From the NCBI GenBank assembly GCA_013813825.1, contig JACCRA010000768.1, positions 1 through 6,681 of the forward strand: 6,681 bases of DNA, written 5' to 3'. Below are positions 6,191 to 6,681 of this stretch, piece after piece. The notes beneath the pieces were generated by a model, which did not search any database, was not told the origin of the DNA, and saw only the letters and a list, made by a program, of their open reading frames with translations. A program made the position numbers and the translations under genes. Every line of letters starts with the position of its first letter. Positions within the stretch are counted from its first letter, which is position 1. Source of the stretch: Pyrinomonadaceae bacterium. GTDB lineage: Bacteria > Acidobacteriota > Blastocatellia > Pyrinomonadales > Pyrinomonadaceae.

Positions 6191-6681
6191 TTAGATGCTC
6201 GTCTCGTTGCGCGACTTGTCGCGGTGGCGCTCGAAGGCGAGGGCGATCAGGCGGGTGAGGAGTTGTGTGAAATCAAGGCCGGTGGCGGCCCACATTTTCG
6301 GGAAGCCGGAAAGGTCGGTCAGGCCGGGACAGGTGTTCAGTTCGTTGAGTAGCAGTTCGCCCGTGTCGCGTCGCAGGAAAAAATCCACGCGCGCGAAGCC
6401 GGAGCCATCAATGGATTGAAAGGCTTGCACGGCCATCCGCTGCACACGCGCGATGAGCGACTTGTTGAGTGCGGCTGGGACGACGAATTCGACGTGGCCG
6501 GTGTTGCCGTATTTCTCCTCGTAGTCGAGGAACGCGCCCTGTTGGTCCAGCACCACGTATTCGCCCGGCAGGCTGGCCTCCGGTTCCTCATTGCCGATCA
6601 CCCCGCATTCAATCTCGCGTGCGTCGAGACCTTCTTCCACGATGATCTTGCGGTCATAACGCGCCGCCAATTCGACGGCTT
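6191..6681 (-). CDS. ddl: D-alanine-D-alanine ligase, C-terminal part (5' end outside the window)
   Basis: ATP-grasp ligase that joins two D-alanines for the peptidoglycan pentapeptide in the cytoplasm. Visible are about 163 residues covering the second half of the ATP-grasp fold. [21 protein letters not shown] is typical of the ATP-binding subdomain; [10 protein letters not shown] contains a metal-binding Asp (codon 6383-6385); [12 protein letters not shown] contains the metal-binding Glu and Asn (6341-6343 and 6335-6337); and [18 protein letters not shown] is the usual C-terminal end. The frame continues past the right edge and the TTG at 6668-6670 lies inside the domain, so the true start is beyond the window. 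The tail ends normally at TAA (6191-6193). It is convergent with the CxxC protein gene. The family is certain; a D-Ala-D-Lac or D-Ala-D-Ser variant cannot be excluded because the specificity loop is only partly in view. Confidence 0.92.
   Translation of the reverse strand, partial: AVELAARYDRKIIVEEGLDAREIECGVIGNEEPEASLPGEYVVLDQQGAFLDYEEKYGNTGHVEFVVPAALNKSLIARVQRMAVQAFQSIDGSGFARVDFFLRRDTGELLLNELNTCPGLTDLSGFPKMWAATGLDFTQLLTRLIALAFERHRDKSRNETSI

Noticed and set aside
6191..6670. Complete small gene starting at TTG 6670
   Set aside because: The frame stays open to the right edge, and the start would fall within the ATP-grasp domain of Ddl, so it is the C-terminal part of a longer gene.

Overview
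The window is a GC-rich bacterial segment (high G+C at third codon positions, long antisense shadow frames) holding five protein genes, two of them cut by the window edges, and two striking intergenic palindromic repeat elements. The gene content, especially a reductase/AMP-ligase/ACP/acyltransferase fusion of the ElbD type and the CxxC protein, suggests an acidobacterium (Blastocatellia-like) or another lineage with bacterial ether lipids. This placement is inference from protein style; no marker gene here settles it.

Left part (1-4272, + strand): the window opens inside a very large multidomain protein. What is visible is a short tail resembling the C-terminus of a fatty acyl-CoA reductase/SDR domain, then a complete AMP-dependent acyl ligase, an acyl carrier domain and a PlsC-type acyltransferase. 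This matches the layout of ElbD, the ether-lipid enzyme of myxobacteria. After a 94-bp gap comes an extended short-chain dehydrogenase (epimerase/dihydroflavonol-reductase style) with an odd histone-H1-like Lys/Ala tail. The two are probably co-transcribed and may act in the same lipid pathway. The gap is almost filled by an 84-nt hairpin built of GGGATGA heptamers, whose + strand also fits the canonical G-quadruplex pattern. A GCAA direct repeat flanks it, and the only good Shine-Dalgarno lies on its far side, so it looks like an element inserted between the downstream gene and its ribosome binding site.

Middle (4273-5135): a 233-bp convergent intergenic region contains a mirror-symmetric set of palindromes (A-B-B'-A', REPIN-like) that may double as a bidirectional terminator. 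On the minus strand follows a complete tRNA threonylcarbamoyladenosine synthase (TsaC/YrdC/Sua5 family).

Right part (5136-6681): divergently from tsaC lies an uncharacterised 297-residue protein with two CxxC pairs. A 72-bp convergent gap with a small GC hairpin separates it from the C-terminal part of a D-alanine-D-alanine ligase on the minus strand, which runs off the right edge. No rRNA, tRNA, CRISPR array, transposase or phage gene was seen. Nothing here forms a defence or secretion system; the most notable content is the ElbD-like lipid locus and the repeat architecture around it.
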